DNA of 64,000 bases, from NCBI RefSeq assembly GCF_030548175.1, contig NZ_JAUORX010000008.1:1-64000 (forward strand), written 5' to 3'. Shown here in pieces: positions 51,150 to 60,216 of this stretch (positions within the stretch are counted from its first letter, which is position 1; each line of letters opens with the position of its first letter). The notes below the pieces were generated by a model. The model saw only the letters and a program-made list of their open reading frames with translations. It was not told where the DNA came from and searched no databases. The DNA is from Cognatishimia sp. 1_MG-2023. Its GTDB lineage: Bacteria > Pseudomonadota > Alphaproteobacteria > Rhodobacterales > Rhodobacteraceae. The position numbers and the translations under genes were made by a program.

Positions 51150-51812
51150 ATGGCTTTGGCTCCAATATCCAATACAGCAGCTGCACAATCTGGCAGTGGT
51201 TCGTCGTTGTCCCAATTGGGCGAGGACTATACTCGATTTTTGACGTTGCTGACCGCACAGGTACAACATCAAGATCCACTTGCACCAATGGACGCGACAC
51301 AGTTTGTGTCGCAATTGGCGCAATTGAGCCAGGTTGAGCAGGCGGTAAAGTCTAACTCAAACCTAGAGTCCTTGGGTGCGCAAATGGGCTCGCTGTTGTC
51401 AGTGTCTGGCGCGGCAATGCTGGGTCGTGAAATTACGGTTTCCTCAGATAATCTGACGCTCGATAACGGTGAAGTGGACAGCTATTACTCGGTGAACGAA
51501 GGTACGGCGACATTGTCGGCGCAGATCCGTGATCCTGATGGGAATTTGGTTAGAACAATTAGCGGGCTTTCGACAGACCATACAGAGCTGCAACATTTGG
51601 AATGGGATGGGCTGACGGATGCTGGAAACCCAGTTCTGGACGGTAAGTATACCGTCGCCTTAGTTGCTAAAGATGCGAATGACAGCCCTGTTCCTGCTTA
51701 TACGTATCGTAAGGCAGAGGTACAGGAAGTGCTTTTCACTGAAGGGCAGAATTACTTTAAGCTAAATGGGGACGAGACTGTGGCTGCAGAAGCCGTCTTG
51801 GCTGCAAGTTAG
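51150..51812 (+). CDS. flgD: Flagellar hook capping protein FlgD
   Basis: A 220-residue hook-cap protein. The N-terminus has the FlgD signature YTRFLTLLTAQVQHQDPLAP then MDATQFVSQLAQLSQVEQAV, and the later part contains IRDPDGNLVRTI with DGLTDAGNPVLDGKYTV, the FlgD Ig-like and tudor-like segments. It caps the growing hook during FlgE assembly. Its stop overlaps the stop of the convergent FliL-like gene by 4 bp. Confidence 0.94.
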   Translation: MALAPISNTAAAQSGSGSSLSQLGEDYTRFLTLLTAQVQHQDPLAPMDATQFVSQLAQLSQVEQAVKSNSNLESLGAQMGSLLSVSGAAMLGREITVSSDNLTLDNGEVDSYYSVNEGTATLSAQIRDPDGNLVRTISGLSTDHTELQHLEWDGLTDAGNPVLDGKYTVALVAKDANDSPVPAYTYRKAEVQEVLFTEGQNYFKLNGDETVAAEAVLAAS

Positions 51813-52285
51813 GGTAATTCTCGTAGCGAGCGAGCGTAGTTGAATTCATTAATGCGGGCTGTGCGAATGGATAAAAAGCTTTGATGGAGCTTGCGTACAA
51901 TATCTTCGGCTAACTTTGTTTGGTCGATATGCTCTTCTTCCCCTTTTTCGAGCCAGAGCGTTGTTTCGGCCATATCTGAGATGATTGTTACGGTTGCGTC
52001 ACGCAAGCGATTGCGTCCCTCCGCACCGTTTAAGCGCTCAAAGTTTGCGGCGCCTGCTATGTAGACATCCACGTCCATTAATAGGTGCAAAATGCTTCGC
52101 GGTTGCAGAACCTGAACCGTGAATTTTCCAAGCGGCATTTTGTAGAGAATTTCTTCTTTAACCACATGCGCCGCAACTGGGGCAGGTTCGGCAGGAGTCG
52201 GTTCAGGTGCCATCATGCCGCCAAGAAAATAGCCAGTCGGACCCAAAATGATGGGCCCGAGCAGTATGATGAGCAGTTTTTTCAT
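51809..52285 (-). CDS. Second FliL-like single-pass protein
   Basis: A 158-residue protein with an N-terminal hydrophobic helix (LLIILLGPIILGPTGYFLGG), a short Pro-rich linker and a domain resembling FliL: LGKFTVQVLQPRSILHLLMD, then NRLRDATVTIISDMAETTLW. The classical fliL is at 9220, so if this assignment is right the cluster has two. It is the last gene of the flgF-flgG-flgA-flgH run, 9 bp after flgH. It could be a stator- or ring-associated accessory. Family match is by pattern and is uncertain. Confidence 0.5.
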   Translation of the reverse strand: MKKLLIILLGPIILGPTGYFLGGMMAPEPTPAEPAPVAAHVVKEEILYKMPLGKFTVQVLQPRSILHLLMDVDVYIAGAANFERLNGAEGRNRLRDATVTIISDMAETTLWLEKGEEEHIDQTKLAEDIVRKLHQSFLSIRTARINEFNYARSLRELP

Positions 52286-52294
52286 GTCACCTGA

Positions 52295-53086
52295 TCAATA
52301 GGGGAGAATGACATCAAGGAAGTCTTCGCCATACCGAGGCTGCTGCACGACGGTTAGCTGACCACGGCCGCCATAGGCGATGCGCGCTTCTGCTATTTTG
52401 TCGTAGGGAACGGTGTTTGCGGTATTGATGTCTTCGGGGCGAATGATGCCTGCGACGCGTAATTCACGCAGTTCCTGGTTCACCTTAACTTCTTGGCGTC
52501 CAGCGATGACAAAATTGCCATTTGGCAATTCTTTGATAATCAATGCTGCGACCCGCAAGTTGATAGATTCATTTCGCTTGATTGTACCAGCGCCTGACGA
52601 GCTGGAGGTATTGCCAAGATCAACAATGCTGCCGCCCGTTGGCAGGTCTGCGGCGCTGATACCTGGAAGCACCTTGTCGATTTTGCCTCCGTAGCCAAAG
52701 AAACCAGGATCATCCAAATTCTGTGAGCTGGAACGTGAGCGGTCAGATTGATTTTTGAGCTGGGCGTCATCTTTGATGTTAATAACGACCGTTAGAATGT
52801 CGCCAACGGCTTGCGCGCGCTGGTCATCAAAGAAGCTGCTTGTTCCTTTGCTCCAAAGGCTGGACGCTTCGGCGCGTTTGGGGCGGCGATTTGGTTCGCT
52901 TGGCGGCAGTGGTACGCTCACGCGGTTCACTTCTGGCACCAGCTGTGGGTCCATTTCAGAAAACTGCGGATTGCGATGTTCTTTGTATTTTTGTGTACAG
53001 CCCGCGACGGCGACGCATGCCATCAAAGCGATTGTTCCAACGGTCCGCATCTTTGCGCGGTTTGAGTGATCTGCCTGCCGGGTCAA
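52295..53086 (-). CDS. flgH: Flagellar L-ring lipoprotein FlgH
   Basis: A 263-residue outer-membrane ring protein. It has a lipobox (VAVAGC) after a hydrophobic signal, then LWSKGTSSFFDDQRAQAVGD, ILTVVINIKDDAQLKNQSDR, and the C-terminal FVIAGRQEVKVNQELRELRV with GIIRPEDINTANTVPYDKIA, FlgH hallmarks. The TTG at 53086, overlapping the flgA stop (TTGA) with GGAGG seven bases before, gives a long n-region; the ATG at 53050 is an alternative. It forms the L ring with FlgI's P ring. Confidence 0.93.
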   Translation of the reverse strand: MTRQADHSNRAKMRTVGTIALMACVAVAGCTQKYKEHRNPQFSEMDPQLVPEVNRVSVPLPPSEPNRRPKRAEASSLWSKGTSSFFDDQRAQAVGDILTVVINIKDDAQLKNQSDRSRSSSQNLDDPGFFGYGGKIDKVLPGISAADLPTGGSIVDLGNTSSSSGAGTIKRNESINLRVAALIIKELPNGNFVIAGRQEVKVNQELRELRVAGIIRPEDINTANTVPYDKIAEARIAYGGRGQLTVVQQPRYGEDFLDVILPY

Positions 53087-53763
53087 AATAAAGCCTCCAC
53101 CATGCCATCAGCCCGCGCGATGGCAAGAATTGTTTTATTACTTGCAAGGTTTATGACCCTAACTTCCTGACCCAGGTGGGCATCGCCGATGGCCTTGCCG
53201 TGTGCAGTCAATTGAAGGGGTCCGTATTGTAATTCAATCATCACGCGTTCCCCGCGTGATACGATAATCGGGGGGATCACAGATTGCCTGTGCACGGGGC
53301 GACCAGCGGATAGCATGCGCCGTACCTGCATGCCGTTTAAGTCGGCAACATCCGTGATTGCAAAGGAATGGACCCGTGCCCAAGGCATTTCGATCATTTC
53401 AATATCTTCAGGGCGGATGATTTCTTCGGGTTGAATACGTCGGTTCACGACGGGGACAGGCACATTCAAAATTGCCAATCCATGTACGCGACGGATTTCA
53501 CCCAATGCAGTGACCACGTTTGCGATGAACTGCCCAGTGTCCTTATCGACCCAGAATTCTTGAAGGTACTCGGCCTCTGCTGGCGCGCCTTGAGCCATTC
53601 GAATGGAAAAGGCGCCATTGTTCGGCATGGCTGGCCCATACTCTTGCTCTGTACGCTCTGCGATCAGCTGTTTGACTTCGGCTGCGCCTGCCAATTCTGG
53701 CGACCCTAAAAGAGTGCTGCAGATGGCGGCTAAAGCAATGGATTTAAGATGTTTTCGCATCAC
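53083..53763 (-). CDS. flgA: Flagellar basal-body P-ring assembly protein FlgA
   Basis: A 226-residue periplasmic chaperone for FlgI. A signal peptide (LALAAICSTLLGSPELAGAA, as SIALAAICSTLL...AGAA) is followed by a SAF-like domain: VPVVNRRIQPEEIIRPEDIE, RRMLSAGRPVHRQSVIPPII and GERVMIELQYGPLQLTAHGK with GQEVRVINLASNKTI. The C-terminal VRV(I/R)NxxSxxx motif is diagnostic. Start at GTG 53763, directly followed by ATG; 3 bp after the flgG stop. Co-transcribed with flgF, flgG and flgH. Confidence 0.9.
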   Translation of the reverse strand: MMRKHLKSIALAAICSTLLGSPELAGAAEVKQLIAERTEQEYGPAMPNNGAFSIRMAQGAPAEAEYLQEFWVDKDTGQFIANVVTALGEIRRVHGLAILNVPVPVVNRRIQPEEIIRPEDIEMIEMPWARVHSFAITDVADLNGMQVRRMLSAGRPVHRQSVIPPIIVSRGERVMIELQYGPLQLTAHGKAIGDAHLGQEVRVINLASNKTILAIARADGMVEALF

Positions 53764-53766
53764 GGG

Positions 53767-54552
53767 TTACTTAATCTGATTTGCGGTTTGCAGCATCTGA
53801 TCCGCAGTTTCGATAGATTTCGAGTTCATCTCATAGGCTCGTTGGGCCTGAATAAGGTCAGTGATTTGCTGGATGATATTCACGTTGGAATTTTCCAAGC
53901 TGCCCTGACGGATCAAGCCGACACCCGGGTCGCCCGGTGTAACTGTTGTGGCTTCGCCTGATGCGGTGGTTTCTTCTAACAAGTTATTCCCAATTGGCTT
54001 CATGCCTGCATCGTTCAAGAACGTTGCCATTGTCAGCTGGCCTAACTCGGTTGGCTCGTTTTCATTGTCTACAAAGGCTGAAACAACGCCTTGTGCGCTG
54101 ACTGTTAGCTGTCTGGTGCCATCAGGAACGGTGATCCCGGGGTCAACTTCGTAGCCATCCAATGTCACAATCTGGCCTTCGGCTGACAGGTTGAAATTGC
54201 CAGCGCGTGTATAGGCAAGCGTGCCGTCTGGGCGGTTCACAACGAAATACCCGCGCCCTTCGATCGCCAAATCGGTTTGGTTTTCCGTTTGAATCAAGCC
54301 CCCCTGGGTGTTCAGGCGGGTTACACCAGCCCCCTGAACGCCCAGTCCCACGTTTAGGCCAACCGGGCGGGAGGTACCCTCGGCCGACGTGAGTGCGCCT
54401 TCTTGAATCATGGATTGATAGATTAAATCTTGGAATGCGGCGCGGCCGCTTTTAAAACCTGTTGTATTCGCGTTGGCGATGTTGTTGGCGATGACGTCAA
54501 CATTCGTTTGTTGCGCCAACATGCCAGTTGCTGCGATGCCTAGTGCCTTCAT
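53767..54552 (-). CDS. flgG: Distal rod protein FlgG
   Basis: A 261-residue rod protein of normal length. It starts MKALGIAATGMLAQQTNVDV, then ANNIANANTTGFKSGRAAFQ (flagellar basal-body rod signature), and has YFVVNRPDGTLAYTRAGNFN. The C-terminus contains LIRQGSLENSNVNIIQQITD and AYEMNSKSIETADQMLQTAN, the usual FlgG ending. It lies 35 bp after flgF. High confidence. Confidence 0.96.
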   Translation of the reverse strand: MKALGIAATGMLAQQTNVDVIANNIANANTTGFKSGRAAFQDLIYQSMIQEGALTSAEGTSRPVGLNVGLGVQGAGVTRLNTQGGLIQTENQTDLAIEGRGYFVVNRPDGTLAYTRAGNFNLSAEGQIVTLDGYEVDPGITVPDGTRQLTVSAQGVVSAFVDNENEPTELGQLTMATFLNDAGMKPIGNNLLEETTASGEATTVTPGDPGVGLIRQGSLENSNVNIIQQITDLIQAQRAYEMNSKSIETADQMLQTANQIK

Positions 54553-54587
54553 TGCCTCATCCTTATTTCTCTGTCTGCTCGGACAGG

Positions 54588-55328
54588 TCAGACCACACGA
54601 CCAAGTCGTTGAATCGCTTGTTTCGTAAGGTTGTTTTCGTCATCCATGAGTTTAACCGCACGTTCGTAGGCGCGTTGAATGTCCATTAGGTGGATCATTT
54701 CGACCACCGGCTTTACGTTGCTTTGTTCTACATATCCTTGGGAGATCGTACTGGTCTCGGTCTGTTCTGGATTGGCGCCAGCCGGTGGCAAGAATAACCC
54801 ATTGCCCAATGCATTCATGGAAGAGGGATCGCCAATTTCAAACAGGCCAATTCGACCGATCTGGCCGCCATCTTGGTCCGTGATCGTACCGTCGATTGCG
54901 ATGGTAACGGATTGCCCAGCTTCTTGAGGAACAGTGATCGGTGAACCGCTGATGTCCACAACGGGTGAGCCACTTACAGTTGTTAGCCGACCTTCGTTAT
55001 CGATTGTGAGCCGACCATCACGTCCGTAGGCGACATCGCCACCGGGGGTTTCATACCCAAGCCAGGCGGAGCCATTCACTGCCACATCCAATGGGTTTCC
55101 TGTGGGAACCATCGCACCTTGCGAAGTGTCCACGTAGATTCCGTTGTCTTTGACGTAATTGACGGCCTGCGTTTTGTCGCCTGAGTTTTTGGGGTCAACA
55201 GCTTCTAACAATGGATGGCTGGTTTTGAAGCCTGCGGTGGAAGCATTCGCCATATTGTGAGCGGCCAAATCAAGGCTGCGCTCTAGCGCGGTGGCTAAAG
55301 AAAGGGATACGTAATTTGTTGTTCCCAT
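54588..55328 (-). CDS. flgF: Proximal/middle rod protein FlgF
   Basis: A 246-residue rod protein: MGTTNYVSLSLATALERSLD, AHNMANASTAGFKTSHPLLE, then AYGRDGRLTIDNEGRLTTV (as VAYGRDGRLTIDNEG) and the C-terminal YVEQSNVKPVVEMIHLMDIQ with RAYERAVKLMDDE. FlgF precedes FlgG in the operon, as is common. It is the first gene of flgF-G-A-H, divergent from the secreted repeat protein at 55475. Confidence 0.94.
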   Translation of the reverse strand: MGTTNYVSLSLATALERSLDLAAHNMANASTAGFKTSHPLLEAVDPKNSGDKTQAVNYVKDNGIYVDTSQGAMVPTGNPLDVAVNGSAWLGYETPGGDVAYGRDGRLTIDNEGRLTTVSGSPVVDISGSPITVPQEAGQSVTIAIDGTITDQDGGQIGRIGLFEIGDPSSMNALGNGLFLPPAGANPEQTETSTISQGYVEQSNVKPVVEMIHLMDIQRAYERAVKLMDDENNLTKQAIQRLGRVV

Positions 55329-55428
55329 GTTCAGAGCCTCACATATTCCGGTGTGTTACAAGAACAAAGCGGATGGATATTAGGAATACCTTGGTTGTTG
55401 CTTGTTGAACTATCCATCAATATAAAGA

Positions 55429-55444
55429 TTAAAACAAGGTTTAA
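55429..55444. promoter_or_regulatory. Near-consensus CtrA element (TTAA-N8-TTAA)
   Basis: TTAAAACAAGGTTTAA, with an 8-bp spacer (or TTAA-N7-TTTA with one mismatch), between flgF and the secreted repeat protein, 31 bp before the latter's start. Weaker than the perfect boxes. Confidence 0.35.
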
Positions 55445-55474
55445 TTGTGACTTACCAAGGATAGTTTTGGCCAC

Positions 55475-57307
55475 ATGAATAGAGTTGCGTTCGCGATTGT
55501 TCTATCACTGACCGGCCCTGTGTCTGGGACTGCGCTGTTCGCTGCCTCTTCTGCTGAAGAGGCAGCGCCAGAGGCGCCGGTTGTCGCGACACCTAAACCA
55601 GAGCAGATTCTCGCGCCGCGCACAGGTGTGCGTCAGCTGTTTGATCTAGATCTGCGTCGATGGCCTGAGGAACGTTTTTACGAGAACTTAACGGCACACA
55701 TTGATGCGCTTTCACAGTCGCATGGTATCGAAAGTGTATCGGTGTTGATGGACACAGCAGAGCTCTATCTTGGTCAAATGATGGTCTATGAGGCTGGATC
55801 CGTTCTTGACAGTATCGAGGCGGTAGGTCCCGACCAAGAACGCCGGTTAAGTGCGTTATTACATGCGCGTAGCTTACTAGAAGGCGCTGCCGTTGAAGAC
55901 TTCGACAATTCGCCATTGGCTGAACCGGGCCGGGCGGATCGGGCATTTTGGGCTGCGCTTCAAGCGATTGCTTCCGCGGATGCGCAAATGCTCACCGTTA
56001 ATCTGGAGCTAGGCTTGCTGGGGTTGATGCACCAAACACGGCCTGTTGCACGCACTATCTTACCTGTTTTAACCGAAGCGATGATCGAAACTGGCGAGCA
56101 TCAGATGGCAGCGCAGGCATTGCGCCTGATGGAGGATTTCCCCGATATTTCAGAAAGCTCGACAGGCGCATATTTGCGTGGTCGAGCGCAAGAGGTTCAG
56201 GGAAACGAGTCGTCAGCCCTTGCTGCCTATTTCACAGCGTCTAAAGGATGGGATCGTTATGCGGCCCGATCCCGCCTTGCGCTAGCGAAGATGGCGTTAG
56301 AAGATGGCGGGCGCGGCGCAATTTTAGCGGCTAAAGATGTTTTGGAGTTCGGCGCGGATTCTTGGAAAGGCGACTATTTAGAGGTCGCAACTTTGCAGGC
56401 TTTAGCTAAAGTTTATCAGGCCAATCGTGACAGCATTGAAGCGCTAAAAATTCACGGCCGTGTCATGTTGCGCTTTCCGGGTAGCGAGGCGGCTGCGGCG
56501 GCCGAGGCGCAGGCTTCCGTTGATCTGGAGGCCGTATATAACAGTGGCGCTTCGGGTGAGATTGCATTGTCTCAGTGGCTTTCGACGCATTACAGGCTAG
56601 TGCCAGCCTTTCGTTATTACGAACAGTTTCCGGAATTTGTAGAGCGAATGGGCGACTTTCTGTTGAAGGAAGGCGGGACGACACTGGCGACCCAAGAATA
56701 TCAACGGGCGTTGGATTTGCGAAGGGATTTGTCCATTCACTATCCTGGTAAGCGAGATGAAGAGCGCGAGTTCCTTTTGCGGTACAAGTTGGCGCAAGCG
56801 TTCGAGGCGGGTGGGCAATTGATGGCGGCTAAAGATGTCTTAATGTCGTTGAGCGTGCCAGAAGAACAGATGAAACGGGACAAGGTTAATTTGTTGCGAG
56901 CTGACATTCTTGCGCAGCTCGGTGACCACGATGGATTGCTGCGGACGCATGTCAAAATGCCAACCGCGAATAACTTACGGAATGTGGCGCGTGCGCTATG
57001 GGACAAGCAAGATTGGTCAGAGGCGGTGATCTTTTTTGATAGGTTGTGGTCCGAGCATCCGGGTAATTTTAACGTTGACGATGCAACCTATCTATTAATT
57101 GCAGCACATCGCTCTGGGGATACTGAAACAGCAGAACGGGTTGTTGATGCCTTTCCGGGGCTGACAGAGTCCGAAGGCTGGCAGCGTGTGGCTGAAAGTA
57201 TTCTTGCGACACCTGCCGAGGTATTCCCACTAACGCGAGGCGCGGCAGACAAAAGGATGAATAGTTTGCAGCGATCCTTGGAGAATTTATCAAATTCTGG
57301 GCTATAA
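55475..57307 (+). CDS. Secreted helical-repeat (TPR-like) protein of unknown function
   Basis: A 610-residue protein with a signal peptide (VAFAIVLSLTGPVSGTALFA) and a Pro-rich linker (EAAPEAPVVATPKPEQILAP), then helical pairs spaced like TPR or SEL1 units across the rest (for example YLRGRAQEVQGNESSALAAY, TLQALAKVYQANRDSIEALK, LLRYKLAQAFEAGGQLMAAK). It is expected in the periplasm. Located between divergent flgF and downstream flgE, with a weak CtrA-like element. I do not know a named family; a periplasmic scaffold or assembly factor for the hook-basal body is a reasonable guess. Confidence 0.7.
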   Translation: MNRVAFAIVLSLTGPVSGTALFAASSAEEAAPEAPVVATPKPEQILAPRTGVRQLFDLDLRRWPEERFYENLTAHIDALSQSHGIESVSVLMDTAELYLGQMMVYEAGSVLDSIEAVGPDQERRLSALLHARSLLEGAAVEDFDNSPLAEPGRADRAFWAALQAIASADAQMLTVNLELGLLGLMHQTRPVARTILPVLTEAMIETGEHQMAAQALRLMEDFPDISESSTGAYLRGRAQEVQGNESSALAAYFTASKGWDRYAARSRLALAKMALEDGGRGAILAAKDVLEFGADSWKGDYLEVATLQALAKVYQANRDSIEALKIHGRVMLRFPGSEAAAAAEAQASVDLEAVYNSGASGEIALSQWLSTHYRLVPAFRYYEQFPEFVERMGDFLLKEGGTTLATQEYQRALDLRRDLSIHYPGKRDEEREFLLRYKLAQAFEAGGQLMAAKDVLMSLSVPEEQMKRDKVNLLRADILAQLGDHDGLLRTHVKMPTANNLRNVARALWDKQDWSEAVIFFDRLWSEHPGNFNVDDATYLLIAAHRSGDTETAERVVDAFPGLTESEGWQRVAESILATPAEVFPLTRGAADKRMNSLQRSLENLSNSGL

Positions 57308-57457
57308 TTCCGGCAATTTAGCTAGTGAGTATGGTCCTCAAGGATAAATTTGTCTGTATTTGTAGGGTTTTGGCTATTCTTTAACTCTCCTTAAAGGATC
57401 GTCGTGTAATTCTTTTAGTAAGACCAACAAAACAAAAAAAGAACTGAGGCTACCGTT

Positions 57458-58759
57458 ATGTCGATTTCCAGCGCATTGCAGACCGGGGTCAGTGGACTCA
57501 AGGCAAACTCCCAGGCAGTTGGGGGAATTTCAGAAAACATCGCAAACGCGAACACAGTAGGCTATCGCCGCGGGTTCGCGCAAATGGTTACAACAACGGC
57601 GTCTGGGGGCAACGGCTCTGGCGTGTTGTCTGTGGAAGCTCGCGAAACATTGGACATCAACCGATCAGGTGGTTTGATCTCTACAAACTCTTCAACAGAT
57701 ATGGCCGTTAGTGGGAATGGTTTCTTTGTGGTTTCCGTAAATCCGAATGAAACTGTGCAGACAAATTACCATCTAACGCGCGCTGGGGCCTTTTTGCCCG
57801 ATGCTGATGGTAACCTGAAAAATGCGGCAGGCTTCTTCCTATCGGGTTTTCCTTATGATGCGAATGGATCGATCGGCAACGTTGATCGTAGCTCCTTTGG
57901 TTCCATGGAAACAGTTAACGTTGGTAACGTTAGCCTTTCCGCCGCCCAAACGACAACTATGTCGGTTGTGGGTAACTTGCCGTCACAAGATACCGGCCTA
58001 GCGACGCCGGGTGCGCCGTTTCAAACCTCATCTGAAATGTTCACGGGCTTGGGTGAGACCCAGCGCCTAGACTTTAGTTGGCAGCCCACGTCCAACGCCA
58101 ATGAGTGGACCGTTACATTAAACGACCACACGGGCACGGCGCTTGGATCCGTTACCGTGGAATTCAATGACTCCGGTTCACTTGCTGGTTCACCAGCAAC
58201 GTATTCTGGTGCAACATCCGTTGCTGTTGCTCCATCGGCGTTTGCTTTTGATGCAGCAACCGGACAGGCAACAATCACCATAAATAACGGCACAACTCCG
58301 CAAACCATTACGGTTGATCTGGGTGAACCTGGTTCTTTTAACGGTGTAACCCAGTTTGCTGGTGACTTCTCTCAATCCTTTGAGCGTGATGGTTCCAGTG
58401 TTGGCGAGTTAATCCGGACAGAAATTGATGAAGCAGGTACGCTGTTTGGGGTTTTTGACAACGGCATTCGGCGTCCATTGTATGAAATCCCGGTTGCGGT
58501 TGTAGACAACCCAAATGGTTTGCTTGAAGAAAAGGGCAACGCGTATAGCTTGTCTGGTGAAACTGGTGCCTTCTTTGCGCTGCAGGCAAACAGCGGTTCT
58601 ACCGGGGCAATCAATTCGAATGCACTAGAAGGTTCGAATGTTGATATTGCAGAAGAAATGACCGATTTGATCCGAGTCCAACGAGCCTTTTCAACCAACG
58701 CAAAAGTCATCACCACCGTTGATGAAATGATGGATGAGACAACCCGTCTGAAGCGATAA
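57458..58759 (+). CDS. flgE: Flagellar hook protein FlgE
   Basis: A 433-residue hook subunit. It begins MSISSALQTGVSGLKANSQA, then ENIANANTVGYRRGFAQM (rod/hook N-terminal signature), contains AGAFLPDADGNLKNAAGFFL and DRSSFGSMETVNVGNVSLSA, and ends ALEGSNVDIAEEMTDLIRVQ then RAFSTNAKVITTVDEMMD. In the 150-bp upstream gap is TTAA-N6-TTAA (TTAACTCTCCTTAA at about 57380), a CtrA-like element with a spacer one base too short. Start of the flgE-flgK-flgL operon. Confidence 0.95.
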   Translation: MSISSALQTGVSGLKANSQAVGGISENIANANTVGYRRGFAQMVTTTASGGNGSGVLSVEARETLDINRSGGLISTNSSTDMAVSGNGFFVVSVNPNETVQTNYHLTRAGAFLPDADGNLKNAAGFFLSGFPYDANGSIGNVDRSSFGSMETVNVGNVSLSAAQTTTMSVVGNLPSQDTGLATPGAPFQTSSEMFTGLGETQRLDFSWQPTSNANEWTVTLNDHTGTALGSVTVEFNDSGSLAGSPATYSGATSVAVAPSAFAFDAATGQATITINNGTTPQTITVDLGEPGSFNGVTQFAGDFSQSFERDGSSVGELIRTEIDEAGTLFGVFDNGIRRPLYEIPVAVVDNPNGLLEEKGNAYSLSGETGAFFALQANSGSTGAINSNALEGSNVDIAEEMTDLIRVQRAFSTNAKVITTVDEMMDETTRLKR

Positions 58760-58785
58760 GCGGGAATGACTAACGGACGTTCCAA

Positions 58786-60204
58786 ATGAGCCTTTCAGGT
58801 GCCCTTTATACCGCCGCAGCGGGATTGAACGCGAACCAGAGCTTGTCTCGGGTGACAGCGGGCAACGTGGCCAATTCCATGACCGAAGGCTACGCGCGCA
58901 GGAATGCGGTGTTGGTCAGTTCATCATTGGGCACGGGTGGCGTTTATGTCGCCGAGGTGCGCCGCGAGGTGGATTCGGCTCTAATTCGCATGTCGCGCAA
59001 CGAAAATGCCAAAATGGCCGAACAACAGGCTGTTCATGAGGGCCTGCGCGATTACACATTGTTCTTAGGTCAGCCCGGCGATGGGACGTCTCCTGCAGAA
59101 AAATTTGCAGGGTTTAACAGCTCAATGACAACATTGGTGAATATGCCATCCTCGACTGCGGCGCAGCAGGGGGTGATCTATGCCGCCGAGGACATGGCGA
59201 CCTCTATTCGCGATGCAAGTGACAGGCTGGCGGGCATCCGTGCCGATGTTGATATGGAGATCCGATACGAAGTTTCTGATCTAAATGATCTTTTGTATAC
59301 GTTGCGCGATTACAACCTTCGAATGCGCGACTTTGAGCCGGGAAGTTTTGAGGCGGCAGCATATCAGGACCAAGTTGATCAGGCCTTGGATAAAGTCTCT
59401 GGCATCGTTGATATTCGCGTGACCAATACCTCAGATGGTTGGGTTAACGTCTTTACCACTGGTGGTGCTGCACTATTGGAGGGGGACCGCGTTCAAGATG
59501 TCACCTATAATGCAGGTGACGGAACTCTTTTCGCCGGGACGCAGGAAATCACTGCGCATGATCCGTCTGTACGCGGTATCGAACATGGGAGTTTGGCTGG
59601 GTTTTCTAGTCTAAAGCGTGACATTATTCCCGAGTTCCAATTGCAGCTGGATGAATATGCACGCGGCATCATCGAAGCCTTTGAAGGTGCAGATGCATCA
59701 TTGACAGCTGGTCAGGCTGGCCTCTTTACGGACAATGGATTTGCTTATGATGCCGCTAATCTTGAGGGCTTGGCCTCGCGCTTGCGGGTGAATGAGGCTG
59801 TGCATGCTGGCTCTGGCGGGTCTGCTTGGTTGGTGCGTGATGGTCTTGGTGCAACGGCTCCTGGTGCGGCGTCTAGCGTTGTGCAAATTCAGGCGTTTAT
59901 TGACTCGTTGAATGAACCAATGGGTGCGGCTGCCGGGACCGGTATCAATAGTAACGTCACGCTCGCTGACTACGGTGCAGAGGTCGTGACCGCACAGGGC
60001 ACTGCCACCTCTCGCGCAGAAAAGAACTTTAATGCGGCGCGTTCTGCAGCTGAAGTTATCCAAGCGTCACGACAGAATGTCGAAGGCGTGAATATTGACG
60101 AAGAAATGCAAAACTTAATGATGATCGAGCAGAGTTTCGCGGCGAATTCTAAGATGCTAACTGCGGTCGCCGAAATGCTCGATACATTATTAGCAGCGGT
60201 ATAG
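58786..60204 (+). CDS. flgK: Hook-filament junction protein FlgK (HAP1)
   Basis: A 472-residue hook-associated protein. It starts MSLSGALYTAAAGLNANQSL, followed by VTAGNVANSMTEGYARRNAV, and ends RQNVEGVNIDEEMQNLMMIE then QSFAANSKMLTAVAEMLDTL, the conserved FlgK terminus. The middle is the variable surface domain. It is 26 bp after flgE and 12 bp before flgL. Length is at the short end for FlgK (about 450-550). Confidence 0.93.
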   Translation: MSLSGALYTAAAGLNANQSLSRVTAGNVANSMTEGYARRNAVLVSSSLGTGGVYVAEVRREVDSALIRMSRNENAKMAEQQAVHEGLRDYTLFLGQPGDGTSPAEKFAGFNSSMTTLVNMPSSTAAQQGVIYAAEDMATSIRDASDRLAGIRADVDMEIRYEVSDLNDLLYTLRDYNLRMRDFEPGSFEAAAYQDQVDQALDKVSGIVDIRVTNTSDGWVNVFTTGGAALLEGDRVQDVTYNAGDGTLFAGTQEITAHDPSVRGIEHGSLAGFSSLKRDIIPEFQLQLDEYARGIIEAFEGADASLTAGQAGLFTDNGFAYDAANLEGLASRLRVNEAVHAGSGGSAWLVRDGLGATAPGAASSVVQIQAFIDSLNEPMGAAAGTGINSNVTLADYGAEVVTAQGTATSRAEKNFNAARSAAEVIQASRQNVEGVNIDEEMQNLMMIEQSFAANSKMLTAVAEMLDTLLAAV

Positions 60205-60216
60205 GGAGGGTCTTAT

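Noticed and set aside
57380-57394. TTAA-N6-TTAA upstream of flgE as a CtrA box
   Set aside because: The spacer is 6 rather than 7 bp, which puts the half-sites on different helix faces; mentioned only as a CtrA-like element.
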